Source of the DNA: Hetaerina americana
Lineage: Eukaryota; Arthropoda; Insecta; Odonata; Calopterygidae
Length of the DNA: 64,000 nt
Assembly (NCBI GenBank): GCA_022747635.1
Contig: JAKTNV010000003.1
Coordinates: 11,751,411-11,815,410 of the forward strand
Direction: 5' to 3'
Of the stretch, positions 11,756 through 23,800 are shown in pieces. Below the pieces are notes generated by a model that saw only the letters and a program-made list of their open reading frames with translations, was not told where the DNA came from and made no database searches. The first letter of the stretch is position 1. Every line of letters begins with the position of its first letter. Both the position numbers and the translations under genes were made by a program.

Positions 11756-11905
11756 CTCCCTTAATGCCCTTTCTCTCTCATCGTCGAGTATGCCTGGACC
11801 TAAGCTATCTTTCTCTACGTCATATTCCTTTTCTATGTCTAACTTTGTTGGTCTAAGTTCTTTACTATACAGTTCTTCTATATATTCATCTGAATCTACA
11901 TCTAC

Positions 11906-12510
11906 TTAATACCCAGCAAGCCGCCGCAAGGGCGAGTGGCGGGGAGTGTTAGGACACCACCCGTAATTTAGAAAGGAAAAAAACCGCATGCAAGAACCAC
12001 AAATTCATACATTCACAAAAAACATGCCATATATTCATGCAAGAACACTTACACCCCACACACACATGCGAACACTCAAACTACATCTTACATACACATG
12101 CACCTGTTAGTATACCTAACAGCTTTCCAGTGTTTAACTTTGCTCCGGCTTGTAAATTCAATGTTTTTAATATTTCTATAGTGACTTCGGTTTCTTACTA
12201 TTATGATTTATGATTGTTCGGGGAAAGAATTGAGTATTTGTATCTATCTGTACTGGAATCTATCTCCCTTATTTTATCTTTGTGGTTTGATCTACCTAAG
12301 TAGTGTGGGGCCATTATAATTCCTTCAGTGTCATAGTTAAACTCGTTTGTTCTGAACCTTTCTAAAAGTCTAAGCCTCGCTTGTTCTCTCCGCACTTCAA
12401 GTGGTTCCCGGCCTAAATCCCCTAAAAGACCTGTCACACTTGTGTTCTTATCATAACAATCTTTAACGAATCTAGCGGATTTTCTCTGGACTTTATCTAA
12501 TTCTTTTTGC
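11906..12510 (-). mobile_element. 5'-truncated CR1/L2-like LINE nested in the RTE-like LINE
   Basis: The minus-strand reading frame over 12201-12510 encodes KVQRKSARFVKDC, SVTGLLGDLG and a block ending in an RTDRYK-like SSTDRYKYS motif. These are the conserved C-terminus of CR1/Jockey/L2-type LINE proteins, different from the host LINE. The 3' UTR runs to about 11906. Near its end it holds a hairpin (CCGCCGCAAGGGCG on the plus strand) and then repeated ATCTAC hexamers, a tail type known from such elements. It separates the linker of the outer LINE (to 12511) from its RT domain (from 11905). It is 5'-truncated, as is usual. Confidence 0.75.
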
Positions 12511-13025
12511 CAAATTTTCTCCCAATATTCCTTCCATCTCTCTTGGATCTTTCCTGTGTCAACTATTATCTTACCCGCCTTATATCTAACTGTTAGCATA
12601 GATCTTCCTTTCTTACTAACCGATAAATATTTAACTTTGCTGTATAGCGCACCAATTTCACCGTTCCTCTGAAAACTTTCCATATCCTCACACTGCGTCT
12701 TCCACCATGCATAGTTTGCTTTATTTGCTGCCCATCTAAATTTATTATTTAACGCTTTGTACTTCCTTCTGCTGAACTCTGGGTTAATTCTTCTCCCATC
12801 TATCTTTCTAATCATCTCCTCCGCGATCCATTGTTTCCTTGTCCTTTTCCCATTAACGGTTCCTATAGTTTCTTTTTCGGCTTTCGATATCCCTTTTTTG
12901 ATGCACTCCCATTTTTTCTAGATAGTACTCAGCTCTTTTCCTTTATTCATGATTCTCTCTATAGCCTGCTGATAAACCTTCCTTGTCAATCCAGTTAATG
13001 CCTCTACATTCCATTTGCTAACCCG
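12511..13025 (-). pseudogene. RTE-like LINE: linker between endonuclease and RT
   Basis: The minus-strand frame gives MIRKIDGRR, YKALNNKFRWAANKA, YSKVKYLSVSKKGRS and then ERWKEYWEKI. This is the region that precedes the RT domain in this LINE class, and it ends exactly where the nested element begins. Further upstream, to about 13025, the frame is degenerate. The expected apurinic-type endonuclease domain was not found, so the 5' end is missing or too decayed. Confidence 0.7.
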
Positions 13026-13343
13026 CCGCCACTAATATTAAAATGAATCATACAAATTGGAATTGCCCCGTTTCTCTCTGAATGACCCAAATAGACGCAC
13101 CAAAAATGTTTGATTTGAATGAACATCAAGTGCGACGTGGCTTTCATCATTCCATACGTAAATATTCTACATTCTTCTTTTTTCTCTCAGCTTCATCCAA
13201 TGCCTATGAGATTGGAGTTCCCATTTGTCATCCTTCTTTCCATTTTCTCCCAATTCAGGGATTCCAGTCTTCTCCACCATTTCTTCCTTAGATACTCTTC
13301 CATCTAGTCCATGCGTCTTATCCCTGGGCCTTCATCTTTCCAA

Positions 13344-13402
13344 GGGGTTAGGTGGTAGAAGATATTCCATGGTCTCTATCTCCCCCCAAAATAAAGACGA
13401 CT
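13344..13402 (+). repeat. Dispersed repeat shared with 22494-22548
   Basis: GTTAGGTGGTAGAAG, then a TCTC-rich stretch and CCCCAAAATAAAG, align with GTTAGGTGGAAGAAG ... CCCCAATGAAG at 22494-22548. It is probably a piece of a SINE or MITE body. Type unresolved. Confidence 0.4.
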
Positions 13403-13604
13403 ATCTATCTATCTTTCTTCTTTCCTTTACCTCGTTAAACTATGATTTCCTGGACGACTGGCTTTTGTAGAAGGAGAGATGATGCGACCATCGAAATCGC
13501 CCCAACCATGACTGTTTCCCAAATGTGGTCATCCCTTATCTTGTCCCTTCATCTTACCCCTCATAACAGGTTCATTGTCCGATCGCGGTAGGATCATATT
13601 CGGG

Positions 13605-13676
13605 TCAAAATTAGTCTGGTGTGCATTCACCCCCTACCACACACCCTAGCGGTGGCTTGCAGGGTACGAAAATGTC
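13605..13676 (+). mobile_element. CR1/L2-like LINE 3'-end relic
   Basis: ACACCCTAGCGGTGGCTTGC is the inverse of the CR1/L2-like 3' hairpin region at 11906-11945 and similar to that at 26185-26235. No protein-coding part remains. Confidence 0.45.
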
Positions 13677-13679
13677 TAA

Positions 13680-15648
13680 AATAACAAAATCAACATCCTA
13701 ATATCAGCGACTTCCATCACCCTCGCCTAGTGCCGTATTTGTGCTAGATACTACGTATTATACCTATGTAGAAATATTTAACACAACCTATTGTCTAAAC
13801 CAGTGGAATAAATATTTAGGGGCTTCCAGGAGTAAATTGCAAAAGATATTTTTACAATAGATAAGTGCCACACGGAAGCATTCATACACACTGAACACTC
13901 CACCGGCAAATACCATCAGCCCGCAAGGATCCATCGGTGGATTTGAAGAGTCCCGAGACTGATCCGCGGTAAGAAATTTACAGATGGACGGCTAAAGAGG
14001 AATAGCGACCAGCGAGCGAAAATAACGAGCATGGCATTGGCAGTGGGAGGGGTATAAGGCTCAGAGTGGGCAAACCCACAAGCATCGTTCTAGAGAATTG
14101 GTAGGTAGACGAGAGCATTTCTCTATGATTCCCTGTTCGGTTCCCGAAATGAGCAGGACTCGACAGTAGCACAGCTTACTTCTACTCCTGCATATCATCA
14201 GGAAGGGTCTAAAGAATTATTAACCAACAAATTTCAAAATAAGTAAAGGCTGTCATTGTTTCGCAGAAACGTGATGAGTTTCACAACATTTAAGCAGTTT
14301 ATTTAAGTGCAATATTCTAAATTATAGATTAAAAGAGTGCCGTCCAGAGAAGGTGGCAAAGAGCTGGGTCAAATCTACTCGCAGATATCTGAAAAAGTTT
14401 CTTTGCAACAATTTTCCAATGTTTAAAATGTGCTCGAAGTAAATCTACCCTGACCCTGGGCGTCTCTGGCCTGAGCTCCGACCTGCAAATAAACTAAATT
14501 CAAATCGATTCGAATTTACGTATCCATGACTGCCGAATTTTTGTCTCTGGCTCTTTTTTAGTTATTTCGCCAAATTACGATCTTGACTGTCAGAATTTTG
14601 AACTGGTACTCACGAGTCTCTACTGCACTTCAATACAGTCAGCACAGTATTACGTTTCGAGTTGGTTTACTGTCCACCGTATGCGATCACCGAAGTTCAA
14701 AGACTCATTTTGAGATGTAGCTTTAACCACCTCCGTTTATATTTGATTCACGATCTGTTTTGCATAGATCAAAACGTGAGACAAATACTTTATCGTTCTT
14801 TTTAACACATGCTCATCAGTGCGTAATACAGAATGTGATGAATGCATTCTGTCACCCTCTAATTTTCCTTAAAAGATTGTCTTCGTGCAATTTTTTTATT
14901 TTATTTCATGGATTACTAAGCAGTAGCTGCGCTAAACTAAAAAAAAGCTTTACGGCATCTAATTATCTTATTTTTAATGCAGCTAATACTTTTAAATTAG
15001 CCTTAAAAAATATGAGGGGATAAAATACAAGAAATTGTATTTTGTGCTAAGTGGTTCTCACCGAATGCTGCTCCCTAGAAATCAGTGTTGTAGTCGTCAA
15101 CACTTGAAACTTGGATATTCTCAGGTGTTGAAAGCCATTTTTCTCCCATGTATTTACTTGTATACGCTATATCCTAGGAGCCTCCACGAAGGCGTGCGAC
15201 AAGGGGTTTAAGAATGAGGCAATTTTTATGACCAAGGGATTTCAAATTACAATGACGCTTCCTGAGCGCTCCTGCAGAGATGGTGTGCTTTCTTTTGCAG
15301 TAGAATGTTGTGGCACTTAAGATTTTTCCTCTTGCGGTCGCTGATTAAGCGAGGGAAGAAGTACAATCTCAACAGATCCATGGCGTTATCTGATTTCTCT
15401 TATTTTATCTGGGTAGTCTGATCCACCGATATGGTCGAGCAATGGCGCATGACAATAACATTGAGTTCCTCCGTTAAAGATTCCAGGACATCCGAGATTC
15501 AAAAAACCCGACAAAACCAGCTGATAAGCAGGGTGTTAGCTATAAAGGGCTAACCTTTCTGACAAATTTCATTTGAAGTCTATTACCATCTCTCCCGTTG
15601 TCTCAGATTTGATTGCAAACGGGCTGATTTAGGGATGAAAGAACCATA
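13680..15648. other. No gene seen
   Basis: Mixed composition with normal CpG frequency. No open frame with motif support and no repeat recognised. Confidence 0.5.
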
Positions 15649-15918
15649 AACACAGTTATCAACTCGAAGGTCGGTTTGTTAGATGATGGTAGAGTTCACC
15701 TAGTACTGTGATTCAACATCCTGACGAGTGAAACTCACATATCTGGGTGGAGTGGACCATTATTTTTCTTGTGCCGCCTATGGTTTTCCAGGAAGTTATT
15801 ATACCCGAAAAATCACACAGCTTTGGTGAAGTTGAGGTGTTTAAAGAGGCGTGCCTGGGAATCGAACCCGAACCCTTCGGTCAGTAGTCAAATGCTCCGC
15901 TGAACTACCACGTCCCCG
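15649..15918 (-). mobile_element. tRNA-derived SINE, family A, copy 2
   Basis: Same layout as copy 1. The 3' end is at 15649 (plus-strand CACAGTTATCAACTCGAAGG) and the tRNA-like head at 15850-15918, with B box GGGTTCGATTCCC on the minus strand around 15857-15870. It is more diverged than the copies at 46979 and 56369, with a small insertion near 15710. Confidence 0.82.
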
Positions 15919-16009
15919 ACATAGGGATATCAATTGGATAATGAAATAAAAATATCCTTACAATAATAGTTCGTTGAATGTCTGAAAGTTTGCAATTAGG
16001 CTTGCAAAA

Positions 16010-16700
16010 TGCTTCCGCATCCTGCCCACCCCGGTTCTTTCGTGATTCAATCGAGCAAATCCCGGTGCACCCCGTAGACGCCGTCAGTCTGTCGCTCTGC
16101 TGTTGGTTTACCCTTTTCGCTCCGGGTCCAGCGCGCGAGGAATGAGCAGGCTCACGCTATAGCAGCAAGCAAGCACTATACCCCCCCTCTCACGTCTTTA
16201 CGATAATTGCAGCCATGTCGAAATAATAAACCTGTTAAACAGTATGCCAGATACTTGAAGGGAGTGCAGCAAAGGGAAGGGAAAGAGGGGGGGGGGGGTG
16301 TCAGCTCGAGGCGGTGGGGATGGAGAGGGGTGGAGGAGGAGGGAGGGCGTGCGGAGGAGGAGAGGGGAGAGGCTGCTCTGACTTCCTGTCTGGCCCAGAG
16401 GCGGGTGGGTGAGCTTTGCACGGGTCGGGGGAGGCCGGTCGCCTTCAGCTGGTGCTGTCTCGGGTTTTGCTCCCGCCGTTCATGCCTGTGCACATATTCC
16501 CCCAAGTCGCAAAGCCAACCACAACCTGCACCTTCCAGCCCCTCTCCTCTGGCGCAGAACCGAAGTCGAAGGGCGAGGGGACGGGAGAGAGAAACACCGA
16601 AGAGACAGAGGCTGAAGCACAACCAGAGTATTTGCGAAGCGCAAGCAAGTCCTCAAGCACATTCTCTACCATCGAAGTTAAAAGAAATCACCCAAGACCC
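16010..16700. promoter_or_regulatory. GC- and CpG-rich block, possible regulatory island
   Basis: CpG dinucleotides are dense, with a purine-rich core at 16260-16350 (long G and GGA runs). The overlapping open frames on both strands (up to 220 codons) result from the GC-rich composition and share no protein motif. No TATA box or initiator could be assigned with confidence. Confidence 0.3.
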
Positions 16701-17833
16701 GCAACTTCCGAAGAGCCGCAACTTCGGCCTTGCCCAAAATATTTTATTTATATCCTTTCTTTGGCTGAATCACCAATTTTTGGGAGTGGAAAGTATCCCT
16801 TATTATCGCAGCTTGAACAATTTTCATGGGACTCCTCGGTTGATGTCCAACATTCTCAATGAAGCATAAACAATAATGCTTTAAAACATTGAAGTTATGC
16901 TTATATACACAGATTCTTTACGCATTGGACATGAAGATGTATCTTTTGCGATTATAAAAATGTGTCCTTAAACGTATTTTCATACATTATCGCTGGAAAT
17001 ACTGCGTTACCTTTTTGCTCATTTAGTCCCATTATTCTCGATCATGATAATTGAACGTTAAAAATTTGGTGTTTCATAAATGACGTGGAGTTTCATCACT
17101 TTTTTCTTGAATTTAGAGTACTGAGTAATAAGCTATAACTATAATGATGCATTGGACACATTTTCATAAAAGTGAGCTCACAACTATGGGAAACAAGGAT
17201 GGATGAACAGAGATACTTCATTTCAAATATTGACAGACGGGTTGCATATTAATATTTATAATTATGCTACAATCAATTGGTTAACATATACGCTATCATG
17301 TTTCAAAGAAAAGCTTTTCGATTTTTAGTTTAAATACCAATTTGTAAAGAAAATTTCCACAATTTCATTCAAATTATTATTGATTATTTTGGGTTTATTA
17401 TAGAATGATCGAGTTATTGGAGCCGAAACAATTTCATTTGCTTATAATAACGCCCAAATATATTTTTAAACGCCTTTACCCTACATTATTAAAGCTGAAC
17501 ACCAAAGTCCCAAAAATTTCAAATTAATATTTACGAAGGATAAAATAGAATATAATAATAAGTACATTTGATTAATTCCATCACACAACCATTTCATCCT
17601 GTTTCCAAGTCTTTAACTCATTAACTGATTGACAGGCGGACAACACGATCCGAAAAATAGAAACTATTTTTTTAATAAATGCTGATGTAAAGATAAATAA
17701 ACCATGGGCGATAGTCAATTTATACCTAAAGAGAATTCTCGCAACAGAAAACCTCTCGATTTGGCATATAATTCATTTAGATTGAGCCTGGAATTTGAAT
17801 TCGCCATTTAATGCTCAAACTTTAGTTTTCCAG
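16701..17833. other. No gene seen
   Basis: AT-rich, no supported ORF or repeat. Confidence 0.5.
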
Positions 17834-18610
17834 TCGGTCAGGGAGTTGCAAGCATTGCTGAGCATACTGGCAATTCAGTGCGACAAATATGGGATGAGAA
17901 TGAATACAAACAAAACAAAGATGATGTTTTCGAGAGAGAGAGGAAAGCTAAGTTAAATATTAACAAAGGAGGTAATAAATTTGAGCAGAAGGAACAGCTA
18001 ACGTATCTTGGAAGTGTTTGGGACCAACATGGTCAAAGTAGAAGGGAGGTAAGGAGAAGATTTGCACTAGATAAAGAGGATTTCACAAGGAGGAGGGAGT
18101 TGATGACAGAGCGTTGAGTAAGGATATTAAGAAAAGGCTCGTGAAAATTTTGATATGGAGCGTAGTTATGTACGGCGCAGAAACATGATCATTGAAGCAG
18201 GATGGTGGACGTATATTGGAGGCTTTTGAACTGTGGGTGTGTAGAAGAATGGAAAAGGAAAAATGGACAGAAAGGAAAACAAACGAGGAAGCGCTAGGCA
18301 TGGTGGGGAGGGGAGAGGATTGATTGATGGAAGAAATCCAAAGGAGGAAGGAAAGGTGGATGCAGAGAATTTTGATTGGTACTGTGATATTAAAGACTGT
18401 AATAGAGGGGAGAATGTTAGGCAAGCGAGGCAGGGGTAAGAATAAGGTCGGAATAAAGAGAGGGAGGACGTATGCGATATTTACAAGAGGTTTATACAGT
18501 GTCAGATGTCAGATTGTGCTTTTTTAGGAGACAAGGAAATGTACCGTTGTACCTTCGTGTGGGCTGCGACCATTCAAAACCTACCCTTAACTGGTTATTA
18601 CGAATAATAC
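17834..18610 (+). pseudogene. RTE-like LINE 3' portion, plus strand
   Basis: The reading frame starts with LQALLSILAIQCDKYGMRMN (after motif C). It continues through QLTYLGSVWDQHGQS, SRREVRRR, VVMYGAET and KWTERKTNEEALGM, and ends at GKRGRGKNKVGI. This is the order found in the RT thumb and C-terminal domain of this LINE family. Stops interrupt it at about 18118, 18188 and 18323. The 3' terminus CATTCAAAACCTACCCTTAA, followed by ATAATA repeats at 18590-18620, matches the terminus of the minus-strand copy at 10255. 5'-truncated just after the catalytic FADD box. Confidence 0.8.
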
Positions 18611-18619
18611 ATAATAATT

Positions 18620-19086
18620 TTAACATTGAATGAATGTTAGAGAGTTTAATATGCGCAGTAATTGATGCCAAGATTATTTATTCTTGAAGAGAAAAATAAG
18701 TTATGGCTTTGCGAATTTAAAAATAAGACACAACTATGGAATCCTTTTTCCTTTTCAAAAGTGATCAAAACAGTACCCATCCATACAAAATCATTCAAAC
18801 TCCTAGAGAATAAAATTTTGTCTAATTTTAATCTAAACTTCATGATAAAATTGCAACATATCCCAAAGGTAGTGACCAAGCATTTGCTTTTACACACATC
18901 TTTATGGCGACCTGAGGTAAACACGTGGACGTATCTTAAGTGGCAGAAAACTTTTCGAACCACATCCACATGCATTACGAGTATTTCAACGTACGCAAGA
19001 AGATAGTAGCTAATATTAATAACAGTAATGAAATTAACTCACTGCATGCATACACGGTTTTCTCACAAATGAAAACAAAATTCATT
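18620..19086. other. No gene seen
   Basis: AT-rich. The 114-codon plus-strand frame at 18662-19006 and its 109-codon antisense frame have no recognisable motif and are probably chance. Confidence 0.4.
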
Positions 19087-19192
19087 AGTTCCAAGAAACT
19101 ACAGGAGATGCCGAGACAGTAACATGAAACGAAGACATCCACTAAATGTGCGTTACAATGCAACAATTTCAGAGAGTAAAATCCATTCATTA
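19087..19192. repeat. Dispersed repeat shared with 41941-42045
   Basis: TAGTTCCAAGAAACTACAGG, GAGATGCCG, ACAGTAA and CAATGCAACAATTTCAGA occur in the same order at 41941-42045. There the sequence leads into a tRNA-like head, so this is probably the body of a SINE (family B) whose head is missing here. Confidence 0.55.
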
Positions 19193-19579
19193 GATTTACA
19201 AATTTAGCCACAGATATTTTCACGGAAGCAACAATTCGAACATAAGTTAAATATGTCTTTTCTTGACTGGTAATGTTGCCTCAATCCCCCCTTAGGCCAT
19301 TTCTCTAAAGCGAGAAAAGAATATAGATTGTAATACTTAAAACTTGGAAAAATACGTGGCGAAAGGCTCGCATAATTTCAAATCTTAATGCATTATTGAA
19401 AAGCGTTAGCCGCAACTCAAGGAAAACTTCGAGCACTCTCAATACATTTAATAGTCCGTGTAATGTCAACACTTGATGCGTGTGTTTTCAATAATTTTTT
19501 ATTCTTTCAGGTATTCTCATAGAATGAGTGTGTTCGAAATAAAAGCCGCCTAAATATTTACCGCACGCTCATACTCATG

Positions 19580-19990
19580 AATGCGAATGCTATCGAACGG
19601 TGGATTCTAGTCACCGCTGTTGCCGGACGGGAAAATCCTCTCGGGCCCAACCCTCCTTAAATGCCGCCCTGCTTTGAACCACGACCAACTCCACCGTCGC
19701 AACAACACTTCCTTTTCTTCGCCGTAACTGCCTCTCGGAGAGCGTGACTTGAAGAGACGAGCTCTCATCTCGAGAGGGGGGTGGAGGGAGGGGAGGGCGT
19801 CGTGGAGGGGGTTGAGAAAAGGGGGTGGGGGGATCGCGGGGCGTGGCCCGCGCGGTTTCAGGCCTCTCTTAGACGGAGCGAGCGAAGCCGCGCCCGCGAG
19901 TACACTGACAGCGCGGATGGAAACAGACAATCGGCTCCCCGGTAAGAAAGCACAGGAGCACCAATGAAGACGAAGCACCAGCACCAATGA
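19580..19990. promoter_or_regulatory. GC- and CpG-rich block
   Basis: High CpG density with G-rich runs (19776-19850). The 126-codon minus-strand frame follows composition and has no motif. It could be an unmethylated CpG-rich regulatory island; no core promoter element is clear. Confidence 0.3.
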
Positions 19991-22493
19991 AGTTCAACGG
20001 GCAACTAGAGGATATGCCCATGGAATAGATGCGCTAAGTGAAGGTCTGGTCATGTTAAGAAAAGAAACTAATTTTTTTTTTAGTTGATTATTTTCTTTCT
20101 GCCTCTTAACTCGAAGGGGTCGTATTCTATTTCAGCAGATGAGCGGATGAAGGTGTGCGGTAGGTCCGGTGGGAGGGCGACGACCGTCTCCCGGGTTGTG
20201 TAACTGTCCCGAGAGTCAAAATTAAGGGTGGCCGTGATCTTGGCGGCGACGGGTAAATCATTTCCTGCGTCTTATGCAATGCTAGAGAATACATACGGGC
20301 ACACTGGAAGGAATCATGGACTGGAGGTGGTCCGCGAACAACTACTAAGATATTTTTGCTTTCAAAAATAAGCATGAATTCAATGTGACGAATGCAATGA
20401 CCCTTCATTACGCGAGCTAGTTAAAGCCAAAAGGGTTTATGTTGCCTTTTTTATTTATTTTTGCATTGAGCAAATGATTGGATCCTACTGTTTTTTAATC
20501 TATGGGAAAGAATAGTTAACTTGGACTAAGGCATAAAATCTCTCAAAAAATTAACCAATGGAAGGAACATAATATATAATGTAAAGTTTTATCGAGGTAA
20601 TATGATGAAATCGTGTTATTCTCTGACAAAGATGAAACTGATTTACGTTGGGTCATGCATTTACTCAGAAGCTTTGTTGCTAGGAGGTAGCTTTGGTAGT
20701 CTCCGCTGCATAAATTAGAAAGTTGCACATGTCCAATGTCTCAAGAAACCTTGCTATAAATCGATGATGAACGCAAGAAATAAGACTCGATCTTCGGAAA
20801 TTCTGTGGTCTTTCATTAAATGGCATTTACATGATCATAATATGTTCTCTGTAGGAAGATAATTTCATTCGGGATTTTATGACCAAATTATACATTTCCT
20901 CCGACGAGAAAGAGAGTTCTACGAGAACCACGACGACAAAATTTTCTAGGATTTCGAACTTTTAAGGGCTGATAGGGAGAAAACAAAAGAGATGAGGACC
21001 TAGAAATATGACATCGGGGAAAAGTCCAGCTTGGCGTCACTACCATCTTACGGCGAGCAGTGTATACGTACAACTTAAATCGTATGCGTCACTGTGTAAA
21101 TGAAAAGCAAACTGGATGCAAATGCAATATCGTCATTCACCTGTCAACGAGATTATGACCGCTCAATAAATTTCCCTGATTTGAATACCTCCTCCGATTC
21201 GGATTCAAAAGTTTTTTTAAAGCCGAACATCAATTGCTGAGATCATGCTGGAGGAGTTTGGAGCAGGTCCGAGGCGGCGCTGCCCTCATCAACTTCCCAC
21301 ATTCCCACCTTACCTTCGTCGTCTTCTGACATAGATACATACAAAGAGAAATTTCAATAGATATTTGAAATAATTAAGCATATTGTCCCCGAAAATAGTT
21401 CATCAAATATAGTAAGCAAATTATGTTATTGAAAAACGCACTAAAACAATAGCAAAATTAATTTAGCCTTAGGAAAACACTCCATATTCATGTGAAAAAA
21501 ACGGCTATGAATGCGATCATTAAGTTGGTAATATGAAATATACTGCTAAGTACGGAGGAACTACACACGCCTTATAAGACACCGTGAATTTATTAAGCTT
21601 CTTTAGACCTTAAAGACGCTTTTTTACTTCGTACAGATCAGGTTGGTTTTCCTCTTTCCACGCTTCATTCCCTTTCTCCATTTCGCCGCCTGCCGTCCAT
21701 CACCTCCCCTATCATTCAGGAACAATTAGCTTAAGAGGACGCTCCGCTCCTTCCACAATGGCAACCCTCAGCTCGAGTATTAGACTACGTCATAGACTCA
21801 CTGGGAGACGAATTCCGGGCATACAACTCTTGCAGACCATCGTAATTCCCGAATTCCATAATTTTTATCTGCAACGGGAGACAACTGGGGTGCAGTAATT
21901 ATTCTTTGCAAGGGGCTATACGCCAGCAATATTTATCATAACGCCTTTGATCTTATGACCCTCGAGATTTTTCCGACCTGACGGAGGAAATCAGAACTGA
22001 TAATTATTTAAATGAAATTACAACTAAGTGGGCTCAATAGCTAATAACCACTTACGTTCTACTGCTAAGTCGGAGTCAGTAACGGGCCACGATACTTATT
22101 CGAGGCATAACGAATGCTTTTTACCTTTGGGCATCCGGTAGTTCCAAGTTCGATAGCGCTTTTAATGAATCTTAATAACGGGAGAGATATGAAAAAAAAA
22201 AGGTTCCAGAGTATGGACAGGGTCTCGGAGGTTGCTTTTTGTTGACTTTGACCACGAGGAATTTTGTTGAATTTCCCAACCATCTTGTCATTTCCGAGTC
22301 GTATCGGCAGATGTGGGTCCATTCCTCCCTCGTCTAGTCGGTTCAGAGGCAGCAGTGGACTCAGAGAAAGTAATCAGGACAGTACGAAAATAATTAATGA
22401 TATATATTCTGGTGTTTATCGAATTTATTAAACAACCTTGAGAGATTTCTCTAGGTACATCTATGCCCGCCACCGGAAGTTGTAATACAGAGG
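19991..22493. other. No gene seen
   Basis: No supported ORF, RNA gene or repeat. Confidence 0.5.
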
Positions 22494-22548
22494 GGTTAGG
22501 TGGAAGAAGGGACTTCAAAGTCTCAATCGCGCCCCAATGAAGTCATAA
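22494..22548 (+). repeat. Dispersed repeat shared with 13344-13402
   Basis: See the partner copy; GTTAGGTGGAAGAAG begins the match and an AT-rich tail (ATAAAATAAAATAAATGAAT) ends it. The tail suggests the 3' end of a retroposed element. Confidence 0.4.
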
Positions 22549-23229
22549 AATAAAATAAATGAATGATGGCGTCCGAATACAAGATACCTACGTCCAAAGG
22601 ATCGAATTGTTTTCCTAAGAGGAGCCTCACTTCCATATCGCAATCGAGTCACCCGTATAATGAATGAGGTTTCTCCTTTCGCGGCGATTCGGAGATGTAT
22701 TATTAGGGTTAAAAACCTTCATAATTTTAAAGAAATGGGAAATATAACGGAAACTAAACTAATCTAATTTGTATGCAGTAAACTGAATCCTCATTATTTT
22801 CAAGAAACAGTAATATTTTTCAAACTATTAAATTCATATTTTTTCATAAAAATCCTCACTGTATATGGGTTTCCAAGCAATTTATCATAGTTTAAAAAAA
22901 TTTAGATTGTGCGACCGGTATCTCCGCAATACGGTATCTTTCAGTTAAACGGTCGGCCACGGTCTTCTGATCATCAAATGATGCCGTTTCCACGCGAAAC
23001 CGGTAATGCTGTCTCCAGAAAAAGGGAGGAAACACAGAATAGATTTATACGGAAAGCTTCTTAAGAAAGTTCACAGAATCAAGTCTTGAGTTTGGAGACA
23101 GACATGATTGAAACGTTACGTTTCCCGAGGACGAATAGGGACCAGAATAGTTTGATCGAATTCGCTATCGGTATACTTTACTAAACCAAGTAGCCTACAC
23201 TATATTCGAACACAAGTTTACTATGAATC

Positions 23230-23800
23230 TTAATTATTATAGGTTATCTACCGGTGAAGGTAAATTATAAGGGACAAAAACGGCTGGTTGCATACATAGA
23301 GTGCTAGTTGAAACTTAAATACAAATGTAAATCTAATTGCATATCTACACCATACTCCGCAATCCGTCACAGGAGCGCGTACGGGGGAGGGTTGTTAGCC
23401 TTTTAGGAATTAATATTCACTTACACCAAAATATAAATACATCTTTGCACTTACACCTAACTTAACCGGTAGATTACCGATGATGATAATAATTTACATT
23501 TACATAAACACGCACACTTACACATGTACATGCATTAATGGGTGTATTCCAGTAGAGGGTAAAATTTTTCATTTTGAATTATGAAAGTAGGAGTGGATAC
23601 GTTTAAATCTGCCATGGTTGCTCGTGTCCCGTGCGAGGGAAGAACAAGTAATAAAATGCCAGTGGTGGTATCTCTCTTTATTTTATAATAGTGGTCCAAT
23701 CTGTGAAAGCATTGTGGGATCGTAATAATTCTGTCGGTGTCACAAGTAAATTCGGTTGTTCCTTACCTTCCTAATGGAGTCTTGCTGGCTTCCTTGGTGA
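23230..23800 (-). mobile_element. CR1/L2-like LINE 3' region with RTE-like LINE termini
   Basis: From 23330 the plus strand parallels the 3' UTR and C-terminus of the element at 11906-12510. Examples are TCTTTATTTTATAATAGTGG, GTAATAATTCTGTC and GTCACAAGTAAATTCG-like words in matching order. Pieces of the other LINE's 3' terminus flank or interrupt it: ATCTACCGGTGAAGGTA at about 23236 and, inverted, AACCGGTAGATTACC at about 23464. Strongly decayed; no frame survives. Confidence 0.6.

Larger units (their letters stand above)
10255..11905 (-). mobile_element. RTE-like LINE, 3' portion including reverse transcriptase
   Basis: A minus-strand non-LTR retrotransposon. The 3' terminus lies at about 10255-10290, with plus-strand GGTAATCTACCGGTCAAGG next to a TTATTA-rich tail. 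The C-terminal domain follows (10300-10680), then the RT domain (10926-11755). The interruption at 11906 is a nested second LINE, and this element resumes at about 12511. The same 3' terminus recurs at 18575 and near 23235 and 23465, so this is a family present many times. Confidence 0.8.

Noticed and set aside
16207..16869. 220-codon plus-strand ORF
   Set aside because: Runs through a GC- and G-rich block with open frames on several strands, low-complexity Gly/Arg/Glu content and no domain motif.
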